The position numbers were made by a program, and so were the translations under genes. The notes beneath the pieces are model-generated. The model made no database searches. It had not been told where the DNA came from and saw only the letters and a program-made list of their open reading frames with translations. Shown one piece after another: positions 1 through 5,624 of a stretch of 7,303 nucleotides of DNA. This stretch comes from Salinibacterium sp. (lineage in GTDB: Bacteria; Actinomycetota; Actinomycetes; Actinomycetales; Microbacteriaceae), in the NCBI GenBank assembly GCA_004297555.1, contig SCSV01000325.1, positions 1 to 7,303 of the forward strand. Direction: 5' to 3'. Each line of letters begins with the position of its first letter. Position 1 is the first letter of the stretch.

Positions 1-2
1 GG

Positions 3-434
3 GTTGCTATTGCGGGTGCGACGGGTGGCACGTATTCGTTGGTGGCCGCGGATTACAACACGAAGACCACGGTGCGGGTGACCGCGCCGGTGTCTGGGTT
101 CCTGACGAGCTCGCTGCTGTCAGCCCCGACGGGTGTCGTAGCCAAGGGCATCCTCTCGGGCTCGTTTGCAGCACCAATGGTGACCAACAACACGGTGACC
201 GGCAAGCTGACGGCGTCATTGACCGCTGGAAGTGTGACCGACTCCGGCACGAGCATTGCCTACCAGTGGTATCGCAACGGTGCCCCGATCTACCTGCCGA
301 CAGGAGTGCTAGCCAAGTCGTCAACGTACTCGCTGACCGCCGCTGACTTCGGTCGGGAGATCAGGGTGCGTCTCATCGTGTCCAAGCCCAACTACACCTC
401 GGTGACGTTGTACTCGGTGCCGATCTTCCCGTAG
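3..434 (+). CDS. C-terminal part of a repetitive Ig-like surface/secreted protein (5' end outside window)
   Basis: This is the open 3' end of a gene whose reading frame runs in from the left edge and stops at TAG 432-434. The 143 visible residues show two copies of one unit, about 98 residues apart. The first copy is partial, with TYSLVAAD near base 30 and then VRVTAPVSGF. The second has YQWYRNGAPI, then TYSLTAADF near base 324, then IRVRLIVSKPNYTSVTLYS. The YQW..NG..I and TYxLxAADxGxxxRVR pattern is known from tandem Ig-like repeats in large exported proteins of Microbacteriaceae and relatives. A role in adhesion or at the cell surface is inferred from that. The protein ends SVPIFP directly after the last repeat: there is no LPXTG motif, hydrophobic anchor or charged tail at this end, so it may be secreted or held by its unseen N-terminus. 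Wobble bases are more mixed than in the strongly C-ending ribosomal genes downstream. The exact substrate or function cannot be told. Confidence 0.8.
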   Translation, partial: VAIAGATGGTYSLVAADYNTKTTVRVTAPVSGFLTSSLLSAPTGVVAKGILSGSFAAPMVTNNTVTGKLTASLTAGSVTDSGTSIAYQWYRNGAPIYLPTGVLAKSSTYSLTAADFGREIRVRLIVSKPNYTSVTLYSVPIFP

Positions 435-451
435 CAGGTGCGTGGAGTTCT

Positions 452-488
452 GGGGCATCCGCTCGTATTGCCGACGAGCGGGTGTCCC
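452..488 (+). terminator. Long hairpin, probable transcription terminator of the surface-protein gene
   Basis: Bases 452-466 pair with 474-488 to give a 15-pair stem with two G-T wobbles and no bulge, closed by a 7-base loop (467-473, ATTGCCG). The hairpin begins 17 bases after the TAG stop of the surface-protein gene. It is followed by TTCTCG rather than a run of T, so it is not a textbook intrinsic terminator. GC-rich actinobacteria often have strong hairpins with weak T tracts at gene ends, so termination is the likely role. It would separate the surface-protein transcript from the ribosomal operon. A 3' mRNA-stabilising structure is the alternative. Confidence 0.7.
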
Positions 489-783
489 TTCTCGCGCGTG
501 CACCAGCGTGCTGCCCCCTAAGCCCGCGGGCCGCGACACGCCCGGGTTGCAGCAAGTGCCGCGGTATGGCAAACTCGTCTAGTTCAACACTTCGCCGCCT
601 CTGGCGCGCGAATCACTTCCAGGCAGTGCATAGCCTCATCGGTGCGGGATTCCGCGAGATGTGAGAGCTAGGTCGCGGGAAGCAGAACCGAAGCTTAATC
701 CCTCCTGAATCGCGAAGTTGGTGCTGTGCGCCGCGAGGTCGTCATGGCCAGCGCGACAAGGCAGGATGACGCAACAAGAACCT

Positions 784-789
784 TTGACA
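784..789 (+). promoter_or_regulatory. TTGACA, possible -35 element upstream of rpsJ
   Basis: This is an exact match to the sigma-70-class -35 consensus, in a locally AT-richer stretch about 100 bases before rpsJ. No TAnnnT-like -10 element is found 16-18 bases downstream (the bases there read AAGCAGA). It is therefore either an incomplete promoter relying on other contacts or a chance match. Confidence 0.2.
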
Positions 790-826
790 GATAAACAGTG
801 GTGCGAAGCAGAAGTGCTGAGCATGA

Positions 827-849
827 CGGCCGCCCCAAGGGGCGAGCCG
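827..849 (+). promoter_or_regulatory. Stable GC-rich hairpin in the presumed rpsJ leader
   Basis: CGGCCGCCCC (827-836) pairs with GGGGCG (839-844) and GCCG (846-849). The result is a 10-pair stem with a single bulged A at 845 and a very tight loop, which more realistically opens to CAAG with 9 pairs. The hairpin ends 24 bases before the rpsJ ribosome binding site and has no T run after it, so it does not look like an intrinsic terminator. It may be a leader element that affects translation or mRNA stability, possibly part of r-protein autoregulation. That function is inferred from position only. Confidence 0.5.
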
Positions 850-889
850 CACAGCGCAGTCCAGATGTATTACAGAAAGAGAGTCCGTC

Positions 890-1198
890 ATGGCGGGACA
901 AAAGATCCGCATTCGACTTAAGTCGTACGACCACGAGGTCATCGACTCTTCGGCGCGCAAGATCGTCGACACGGTGACCCGTGCAGGCGCGACCGTCGTC
1001 GGCCCGGTTCCGCTCCCGACGGAGAAGAACGTGATTGCGGTCATCCGCTCTCCCCACAAGTACAAGGACAGCCGCGAACACTTCGAGAAGCGCACCCACA
1101 AGCGGCTCATCGACATCATCGACCCGACGCCCAAGGCTGTCGACTCGCTCATGCGACTCGACCTGCCCGCCGACGTCAACATCGAGATCAAGCTTTAG
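890..1198 (+). CDS. rpsJ: 30S ribosomal protein S10 (NusE)
   Basis: S10 is a protein of the 30S head and, as NusE, a partner of NusB/NusG in transcription antitermination. The 102-residue product matches the usual S10 length. It opens with MAGQKIRIRLKSYDHEVIDS. Around residues 44-72 it has the long loop that reaches into the head rRNA (SPHKYKDSREHFEKRTHKR), followed by the conserved LIDIIDPTPKAVDSLMRLDLP. Changes in this loop are known to lower tetracycline-class susceptibility in some bacteria; nothing here suggests such a change. The ATG is preceded by AGAAAGAGAG (874-883). This is the first gene of the operon and lies 39 bases before rplC. Identity is certain from the sequence pattern and gene order. 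Confidence 0.99.
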   Translation: MAGQKIRIRLKSYDHEVIDSSARKIVDTVTRAGATVVGPVPLPTEKNVIAVIRSPHKYKDSREHFEKRTHKRLIDIIDPTPKAVDSLMRLDLPADVNIEIKL

Positions 1199-1237
1199 CT
1201 CGCGACACACAGCGCGAAGAGCCGATAAGGAAAACCA

Positions 1238-1888
1238 ATGTCTAACACCAAGACGACCAAGGGTCTGCTGGGCAAAAAGCTCGGCATGACGCAGGTCTGG
1301 GACGAGAACAACAAGCTCGTGCCCGTCACCGTTGTGGAGATCACTCCCAACGTCGTGACCCAGGTACGCACCCCCGAGGTCGACGGCTACAGCGCTGTGC
1401 AGATCGCGTACGGTCAGATCGACCCGCGCAAGGTCACCAAGCCGCTCACCGGTCACTTCGAGAAGGCCGGCGTCACGCCGCGCCGCCACCTCACTGAGCT
1501 GCGCACCGACGACACCACCGACTACAGCCTCGGCCAGGAGCTCACGGTCGACCTCTTCGAGGCGGGCAAGAAGGTCGACGTCGTCGGCACCAGCAAGGGC
1601 AAGGGCTTCGCCGGCGTTATGAAGCGCCACAACTTCAAGGGCGTGTCGTCCAGCCACGGTTCGCACCGCAACCACCGCAAGCCCGGCTCGATCGGTGCAT
1701 CCTCGACCCCCAGCCGGGTTTTCAAGGGGATGCGCATGGCCGGCCGCATGGGTGGCGACCGCGTGACCGTGCTCAACCTCACCGTGCACTCGGTTGACGT
1801 TGAGAAGGGCATCCTGCTCGTCAAAGGCGCAGTGCCCGGAGCCCGCGGCCGCATCGTCTTCGTTCGCAACGCAGTGAAGGGGGCGTAA
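1238..1888 (+). CDS. rplC: 50S ribosomal protein L3
   Basis: L3 is an early-assembly 50S protein that binds 23S rRNA near the 3' end and sends a long loop toward the peptidyl transferase centre. At 216 residues it has normal length. The family signature is visible at residues 107-130 (FEAGKKVDVVGTSKGKGFAG then VMKR). The loop region 139-172 includes RKPGSIG and VFKGMRMAGRMGG, and the end has LLVKGAVPGARG. In E. coli the corresponding loop reads GSIGQ and that Gln is methylated by PrmB. Here it reads GSIGASSTPS, so the methylated residue is absent; as I recall, other actinobacteria also lack it. The ribosome binding site AAGGAAA (1227-1233) supports the ATG. rplD starts 4 bases after the stop. 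Confidence 0.99.
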   Translation: MSNTKTTKGLLGKKLGMTQVWDENNKLVPVTVVEITPNVVTQVRTPEVDGYSAVQIAYGQIDPRKVTKPLTGHFEKAGVTPRRHLTELRTDDTTDYSLGQELTVDLFEAGKKVDVVGTSKGKGFAGVMKRHNFKGVSSSHGSHRNHRKPGSIGASSTPSRVFKGMRMAGRMGGDRVTVLNLTVHSVDVEKGILLVKGAVPGARGRIVFVRNAVKGA

Positions 1889-1892
1889 CGCC

Positions 1893-2567
1893 ATGGCAAA
1901 CACCGCTATCGACGTCATTGACGCCAAGGGCAAGAAGGTCGACTCGGTCGAGCTTCCCGCCGAAGTTTTCGATGTGCAGACCAACGTTCCGCTCATCCAC
2001 CAGGTTGTTGTCGCCCAGCGCGCTGCTGCTCGCCAGGGAACGCACAACACCCTGCGCCGCGGCGAAGTTTCGGGTGCTGGCCGCAAGCCGTTCAAGCAGA
2101 AGGGCACCGGCCGCGCACGCCAGGGCTCGATCCGCGCACCACAGATGAAGGGTGGTGGCATCGTTCACGGGCCGCACCCGCGCGACTACTCGCAGCGCAC
2201 CCCCAAGAAGATGATTGCGGCAGCACTGCGCGGTGCACTCTCTGACCGCGCCCGCGGCGAGCGTCTGCACATCATCGACTCGCTGTCGGTTGCCGACAAG
2301 CCGTCGACGAAGGCTGTTGCCGCGTTGCTCTCCGACATCACGCCCGGCAAGAACGTGCTCATCGTTCTGCAGCGCGAAGACGAGGTGAGCTACCTGAGCG
2401 TTCGCAACATCCAGAGCGTTCACGTGCTCCCCTTCGACCAGCTCAACGCGTACGACGTTCTCGTGAGCGACGACATCGTGTTCACCAAGGGCGCGTTTGA
2501 CGCGTTCGTTGCGTGGAACACGAAGTCGACCGCCACCGAGGCCACCAAGGAAGAGGTCAGCGCATGA
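1893..2567 (+). CDS. rplD: 50S ribosomal protein L4
   Basis: L4 binds 23S rRNA domain I, and its extended loop lines the polypeptide exit tunnel beside L22. In enterobacteria free L4 also represses its own S10 operon; whether it does so here is unknown. The product has 224 residues. The N-terminal beta region is followed by the basic tunnel loop at about residues 55-100 (LRRGEVSGAGRKPFKQKGTG, then RARQGSIRAPQMKGGG). The QKGTGRARQGS segment, where macrolide-resistance changes occur in other species, looks intact. The C-terminal half is the Rossmann-like globular domain (LHIIDSLSV, KNVLIVLQRE, YDVLVSDDIVFTKGAFDAF). The ribosome binding site AAGGGGG (1877-1883) lies inside the end of rplC. The stop overlaps the rplW start by four bases (ATGA). 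Confidence 0.99.
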   Translation: MANTAIDVIDAKGKKVDSVELPAEVFDVQTNVPLIHQVVVAQRAAARQGTHNTLRRGEVSGAGRKPFKQKGTGRARQGSIRAPQMKGGGIVHGPHPRDYSQRTPKKMIAAALRGALSDRARGERLHIIDSLSVADKPSTKAVAALLSDITPGKNVLIVLQREDEVSYLSVRNIQSVHVLPFDQLNAYDVLVSDDIVFTKGAFDAFVAWNTKSTATEATKEEVSA

Positions 2568-2866
2568 GCGCCGTCAACTACAAAGACCCGCGCGACATCA
2601 TCATTTCGCCGGTCGTCTCCGAGAAGAGCTACAGCCTGATCGATGACGGCAAGTACACCTTCGTGGTCGACCCCCGCGCCAACAAGACCGAGATCAAGCT
2701 CGCTATCGAGAAGATCTTCAACGTCAAGGTTGACTCGGTGAACACGCTGAACCGCACGGGCAAGACCCGTCGCACCAAGTTCGGACTCGGCAAGCGCAAG
2801 GACACCAAGCGTGCGATCGTCACGCTCAAGTCCGGTTCCATCGACATCTTCACGGCTGTCGGCTAG
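2564..2866 (+). CDS. rplW: 50S ribosomal protein L23
   Basis: L23 sits at the rim of the exit tunnel and is the docking protein for trigger factor and the signal recognition particle. The 100-residue product begins MSAVNYKDPRDIIISPVVSE. It contains the conserved KSYSLIDDGKYTFVVDPRAN and KTEIKLAIEKIFNVKVDSVN segments, the basic GKTRRTKFGLGKRKDTKRAI loop, and an end in IDIFTAVG. The frame stays open upstream to a GTG at 2513. I chose the ATG at 2564 because it gives the family length, overlaps the rplD stop as ATGA, and follows AAGGAAGAGG (2547-2556) at 7 bases. The residues added by the longer start do not resemble L23. The overlap suggests translational coupling to rplD. Confidence 0.98.
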   Translation: MSAVNYKDPRDIIISPVVSEKSYSLIDDGKYTFVVDPRANKTEIKLAIEKIFNVKVDSVNTLNRTGKTRRTKFGLGKRKDTKRAIVTLKSGSIDIFTAVG

Positions 2867-2885
2867 GGACTGAGGGAGACAAACA

Positions 2886-3725
2886 ATGGCTATTCGCAAA
2901 TACAAGCCCACGACTCCTGGTCGTCGCGGTTCCTCGGTGGCAGACTTCGCCGAGATCACCCGCTCGACCCCGGAGAAGTCGCTGCTTCGTCCGCTGCCGA
3001 AGACCGGTGGCCGTAACAACGCCGGCCGCATCACCACGCGTCACATCGGTGGTGGTCACAAGCGCCAGTACCGCGTGATCGACTTCAAGCGCAACGACAA
3101 AGACGGCGTCAACGCCCGCGTTGCCGAGATCGAGTACGACCCCAACCGCACCGCGCGCATCGCGCTGCTGCACTTCGTCGATGGTTCGAAGCGCTACATC
3201 ATCGCTCCGAACAAGCTCAACCAGGGCGACATCGTCGAGTCGGGTCCCTCGGCCGACATCAAGCCGGGCAACAACCTGCCGCTGCGCAACATCCCCGTCG
3301 GTACCGTCATCCACGCCATCGAGCTTCGCCCGGGTGGCGGCGCGAAGATGGCCCGCTCGGCGGGGGCATCCGTTCGCCTCGTCGCCAAGGACGGCCCCTA
3401 CGCACAGTTGCGTCTGCCGTCGGGCGAAATCCGCAACGTGGATGTTCGCTGCCGCGCCACCATCGGCGAGGTCGGCAATGCCGAGCAGTCCAACATCAAC
3501 TGGGGCAAGGCCGGCCGTATGCGCTGGAAGGGCGTTCGCCCGACCGTTCGTGGTGTCGCCATGAACCCGGTTGACCACCCGCACGGTGGTGGTGAGGGCA
3601 AGACGTCCGGTGGACGTCACCCGGTTACCCCGTGGGGCCAGAAAGAAGGACGCACTCGCAAGCGCAACCTTCCCAGTGACCAGCTCATCGTTCGCCGCCG
3701 CAATGTCGGCAAGAAGCGCAAGTAG
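2886..3725 (+). CDS. rplB: 50S ribosomal protein L2
   Basis: L2 is one of the most conserved 50S proteins. It is needed for subunit association, tRNA binding and a fully active peptidyl transferase centre. The 279-residue product has the normal length and begins MAIRKYKPTTPGRRGSSVAD. The RNA-binding part includes GGRNNAGRITTRHIGGGHKR and YRVIDFKRNDKDG. The C-terminal part has the hallmark MNPVDHPHGGGEG at about residues 226-238, with the conserved His region (His231 and His233) implicated in activity in E. coli, then TSGGRHPVTPWGQKEGRTRK and a basic RRRNVGKKRK end. The start follows GAGGGAGA (2872-2879). The gene begins 19 bases after rplW. Its TAG stop overlaps the rpsS ribosome binding site. 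Confidence 0.99.
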   Translation: MAIRKYKPTTPGRRGSSVADFAEITRSTPEKSLLRPLPKTGGRNNAGRITTRHIGGGHKRQYRVIDFKRNDKDGVNARVAEIEYDPNRTARIALLHFVDGSKRYIIAPNKLNQGDIVESGPSADIKPGNNLPLRNIPVGTVIHAIELRPGGGAKMARSAGASVRLVAKDGPYAQLRLPSGEIRNVDVRCRATIGEVGNAEQSNINWGKAGRMRWKGVRPTVRGVAMNPVDHPHGGGEGKTSGGRHPVTPWGQKEGRTRKRNLPSDQLIVRRRNVGKKRK

Positions 3726-3737
3726 GAGAGTCAGAAG

Positions 3738-4019
3738 ATGCCACGCAGTCTGAAGAAGGGCCCCTTCGTCGACGACCACCTCCTGCAGAAGGTCGTCAAG
3801 GCGAACGAAGCCAACAACAAGAACGTGATCAAGACCTGGTCGCGCCGCTCGATGATCATCCCGGCGATGCTGGGTCACACCATCGCAGTGCACGACGGTC
3901 GCAAACACATCCCGGTCTTCGTCACGGAGACCATGGTTGGGCACAAGCTCGGCGAGTTCTCACCGACTCGCACCTTCCGTGGACACGTGAAGGACGACAA
4001 GAAGGGTCGCCGCCGCTAA
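3738..4019 (+). CDS. rpsS: 30S ribosomal protein S19
   Basis: S19 lies in the 30S head, forms a complex with S13 and contacts the A-site tRNA region and 16S rRNA. The 93-residue product is exactly of family length. It begins MPRSLKKGPFVDDHLLQKV and carries the conserved KTWSRRSMIIPAMLGHTIAV, then HDGRKHIPVFVTETMVGHKL, then GEFSPTRTFRGHVKDDKKG. The ribosome binding site AGGAGAG (3724-3730) starts inside the rplB stop codon and is 7 bases from the ATG, so initiation probably depends on ribosomes finishing rplB. The TAA stop shares its last A with the rplV ATG. Confidence 0.99.
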   Translation: MPRSLKKGPFVDDHLLQKVVKANEANNKNVIKTWSRRSMIIPAMLGHTIAVHDGRKHIPVFVTETMVGHKLGEFSPTRTFRGHVKDDKKGRRR

Positions 4020-4423
4020 TGGTCGAATCCATCGCACGCGTGAAGCACATCCGCGTCACCGCAACCAAGGCTCGTCGCGTCGTCAACTTGATCCGCGGCA
4101 AGCAGGCTCATGAGGCTCTCGCCATTCTGAAGTTCGCGCCGCAGGGTGCGAGCGAGCCGGTCTACAAGCTCGTCGCGTCGGCCATTGCCAACGCGCGCGT
4201 CAAGGCGGATGCCTCGAACAGCTACCTGGACGAGCAAGACCTGTTCGTCTCGGCCGCGTTCGTTGACGAAGGAACCACCCTCAAGCGGTTCCAGCCGCGC
4301 GCGCAGGGCCGGGCCTTCCAGATTCTCAAGCGCACCAGCCACATCACGATCGTTCTGGCCACGCCAGACCACTTCGTTGAGGAGAGCGCGAAGAGCTCGA
4401 CCACAAAGGCAGGAAAGAAGTAA
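4019..4423 (+). CDS. rplV: 50S ribosomal protein L22
   Basis: L22 is a globular 50S protein whose beta-hairpin lines the exit tunnel at the constriction formed with L4. The 134-residue product begins MVESIARVKHIRVTATKARR. It has the conserved VVNLIRGKQAHEALAILKFA and VASAIANARVKAD, and the tunnel hairpin at about residues 82-108 (VDEGTTLKRFQPRAQGRAF, then QILKRTSHIT). After IVLATP it carries a tail of about 19 residues (HFVEESAKSSTTKAGKK at its end) that the 110-residue E. coli protein lacks. The start overlaps the rpsS stop by one base (TAATG). The nearest purine-rich site, GAAGGG (4001-4006), is 12 bases away and weak, so translation probably depends on re-initiation after rpsS. Confidence 0.98.
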   Translation: MVESIARVKHIRVTATKARRVVNLIRGKQAHEALAILKFAPQGASEPVYKLVASAIANARVKADASNSYLDEQDLFVSAAFVDEGTTLKRFQPRAQGRAFQILKRTSHITIVLATPDHFVEESAKSSTTKAGKK

Positions 4424-5202
4424 TGGGACAGAAGGTAAACCCCTACGGTTTCCGTCTGGGAATCACCACCGACCACGTGTCGCGCTGGTTCTCCGACAGC
4501 ACCAAGGCCGGTCAGCGCTACAGCGACTACGTCGCCGAAGACGTGAAGATCCGCAACCTGCTCAAGACCTCGCTCGACCGCGCGGGCGTTGCCCGCATCG
4601 AGATCGAGCGCACCCGTGACCGGGTTCGCGTGGACATCCACACGGCCCGTCCGGGTATCGTCATCGGTCGCCGTGGCGCCGAGGCTGAGCGCATTCGCGC
4701 CGACCTTGAGAAGCTCTCCGGCAAGCAGATCCAGCTCAACATCCTCGAGGTGAAGAACCCCGAGGCCGAGGCTCAGCTGGTTGCCCAGGGCATCGCCGAG
4801 CAGCTCTCCGCTCGTGTGGCATTCCGCCGCGCGATGCGCAAGGGAATGCAGGGTGCACAGCGCGCCGGAGCAAAGGGTGTGCGCATCCAGGTTTCCGGTC
4901 GTCTCGGTGGCGCAGAAATGAGCCGTTCCGAGTTCTACCGCGAGGGTCGCGTTCCGCTGCACACGCTTCGCGCCAACATCGACTACGGCTTCTACGAGGC
5001 CAAGACGACGTTCGGCCGCATCGGTGTGAAGGTCTGGATCTACAAGGGCGACATCACCAACAAAGAGCTCGCGCGCGAGCAGGCGACCCAGAAGTCGTCG
5101 CGACCGGAGCGCCGGGATGACCGTCGCGATGCCGGTGACCGCCCGCGCCGCACCGCTGCCCCCAAGGCAGAGGCGCCCGTTGCTGCAGGAGTTGAGGCGT
5201 AA
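4423..5202 (+). CDS. rpsC: 30S ribosomal protein S3
   Basis: S3 forms part of the mRNA entry channel and contributes to mRNA unwinding there. The 259-residue product begins MGQKVNPYGFRLGITTDHVS. The type-2 KH domain is at about residues 39-107, with the GxxG loop seen as GRRG at 82-85 in PGIVIGRRGAEAERIR. The C-terminal domain (about 120-212) includes FRRAMRKGMQGAQRAGAKG, with basic residues matching the unwinding Arg/Lys cluster of the E. coli protein, then VSGRLGGAEMSRSEFYREGR and GVKVWIYKGDI. Residues from about 225 to 259 form a tail that is first rich in Arg/Asp (RPERRDDRRDAGDRPRR) and then Ala/Pro-rich, presumably disordered. The start overlaps the rplV stop by one base and follows AGGAAAG (4411-4417). 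Confidence 0.99.
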   Translation: MGQKVNPYGFRLGITTDHVSRWFSDSTKAGQRYSDYVAEDVKIRNLLKTSLDRAGVARIEIERTRDRVRVDIHTARPGIVIGRRGAEAERIRADLEKLSGKQIQLNILEVKNPEAEAQLVAQGIAEQLSARVAFRRAMRKGMQGAQRAGAKGVRIQVSGRLGGAEMSRSEFYREGRVPLHTLRANIDYGFYEAKTTFGRIGVKVWIYKGDITNKELAREQATQKSSRPERRDDRRDAGDRPRRTAAPKAEAPVAAGVEA

Positions 5203-5204
5203 CC

Positions 5205-5624
5205 ATGTTGATTCCACGTAAGGTCAAGCACCGCAAGCAGCACCACCCGGGACGCAGTGGCCAGGCCACCGGCGGTACCAAGGTTTCATTCGGCGAATTC
5301 GGCATCCAGGCGATGAGCCCGGCTTATGTCACGAACCGCCAGATCGAGGCCGCGCGTATCGCGATGACCCGTCACATCAAGCGTGGTGGAAAGGTGTGGA
5401 TCAACATCTACCCCGACCGCCCGCTCACCAAGAAGCCCGCCGAAACCCGCATGGGTTCCGGTAAGGGTTCGCCCGAGTGGTGGATCGCGAACGTCAAGCC
5501 GGGTCGCGTGCTCTTTGAGCTCAGCGGCGTGAGCGAGACCATTGCTCGCGAAGCACTCACCCGTGCCATCCACAAGCTGCCCCTTAAGGCACGCATCATC
5601 AAGCGCGAGGAGGGCGACGCATAA
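5205..5624 (+). CDS. rplP: 50S ribosomal protein L16
   Basis: L16 lies near the A-site tRNA elbow and the central protuberance and is needed late in 50S assembly. The 139-residue product matches the family. It begins MLIPRKVKHRKQHHPGRSGQ, then has GGTKVSFGEFGIQAMSPAYV, the signature-region IYPDRPLTKKPAETRMGSGKG around residues 68-88, then SPEWWIANVKPGRVLFELSG and EALTRAIHKLPLKARII. Arg82 corresponds to the Arg81 that is hydroxylated in E. coli; whether it is modified here cannot be told. The ATG follows the rpsC stop after two bases. AGGAG (5187-5191) and GAGG (5194-5197) within the end of rpsC can serve as the ribosome binding site. Its stop overlaps the rpmC start by one base. Confidence 0.99.
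   Translation: MLIPRKVKHRKQHHPGRSGQATGGTKVSFGEFGIQAMSPAYVTNRQIEAARIAMTRHIKRGGKVWINIYPDRPLTKKPAETRMGSGKGSPEWWIANVKPGRVLFELSGVSETIAREALTRAIHKLPLKARIIKREEGDA

Larger units (their letters stand above)
435..889 (+). promoter_or_regulatory. 455-base non-coding region: terminator, presumed S10 promoter and rpsJ leader
   Basis: No convincing gene lies between the surface-protein stop and the rpsJ start on either strand. The region holds the 452-488 hairpin, a GC-rich palindromic patch (GCCCGCGGGC at 522-531, with CGGGC 527-531 able to pair with GCCCG 540-544), an imperfect inverted repeat at 650-681, a TTGACA at 784-789 and a hairpin at 827-849. Because rpsJ heads the S10 operon here, the promoter is expected in this stretch, but I found no -35/-10 pair with proper spacing. 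The rpsJ ribosome binding site is AGAAAGAGAG (874-883), 6 bases before the ATG. The length leaves room for an untranslated leader of one hundred bases or more. That is a common site of feedback control of S10 operons, shown best for L4 in E. coli; control here is inference. Confidence 0.6.

Noticed and set aside
516..546. GC-rich palindromic patch as a second terminator
   Set aside because: Only 5 pairs with an 8-base loop or a self-palindrome, no T run, and it follows a much stronger hairpin; more likely composition.
482..664. 60-codon + strand frame in the S10 upstream region
   Set aside because: GTG start with no clear ribosome binding site, composition unlike a real protein, and it begins inside the terminator hairpin.
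868..873. TATTAC as a possible -10 element
   Set aside because: It lies immediately before the rpsJ ribosome binding site, has no -35 match 17 bases upstream, and would leave almost no leader.
718..921. 67-codon + strand frame running into rpsJ out of frame
   Set aside because: No family resemblance or ribosome binding site; would overlap rpsJ in the wrong frame.
695..2161. 488-codon open frame on the minus strand opposite rpsJ, rplC and rplD
   Set aside because: It is a shadow of GC-rich, C-ending codons in the sense genes; the protein has no recognisable domain and crosses three certain genes plus the leader.
2513..2563. Upstream GTG start that would lengthen L23 by 17 residues
   Set aside because: The added residues are just rplD read in another frame; the ATG at 2564 has the ATGA overlap, a good ribosome binding site and the family length.
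2850..3944. 364-codon minus-strand open frame opposite rplB and rpsS
   Set aside because: Lies wholly against certain r-protein genes; biased composition typical of antisense frames in high-GC DNA.
4222..5217. 331-codon minus-strand open frame opposite rplV and rpsC
   Set aside because: Same reason: antisense shadow with no domain or ribosome binding site of its own.
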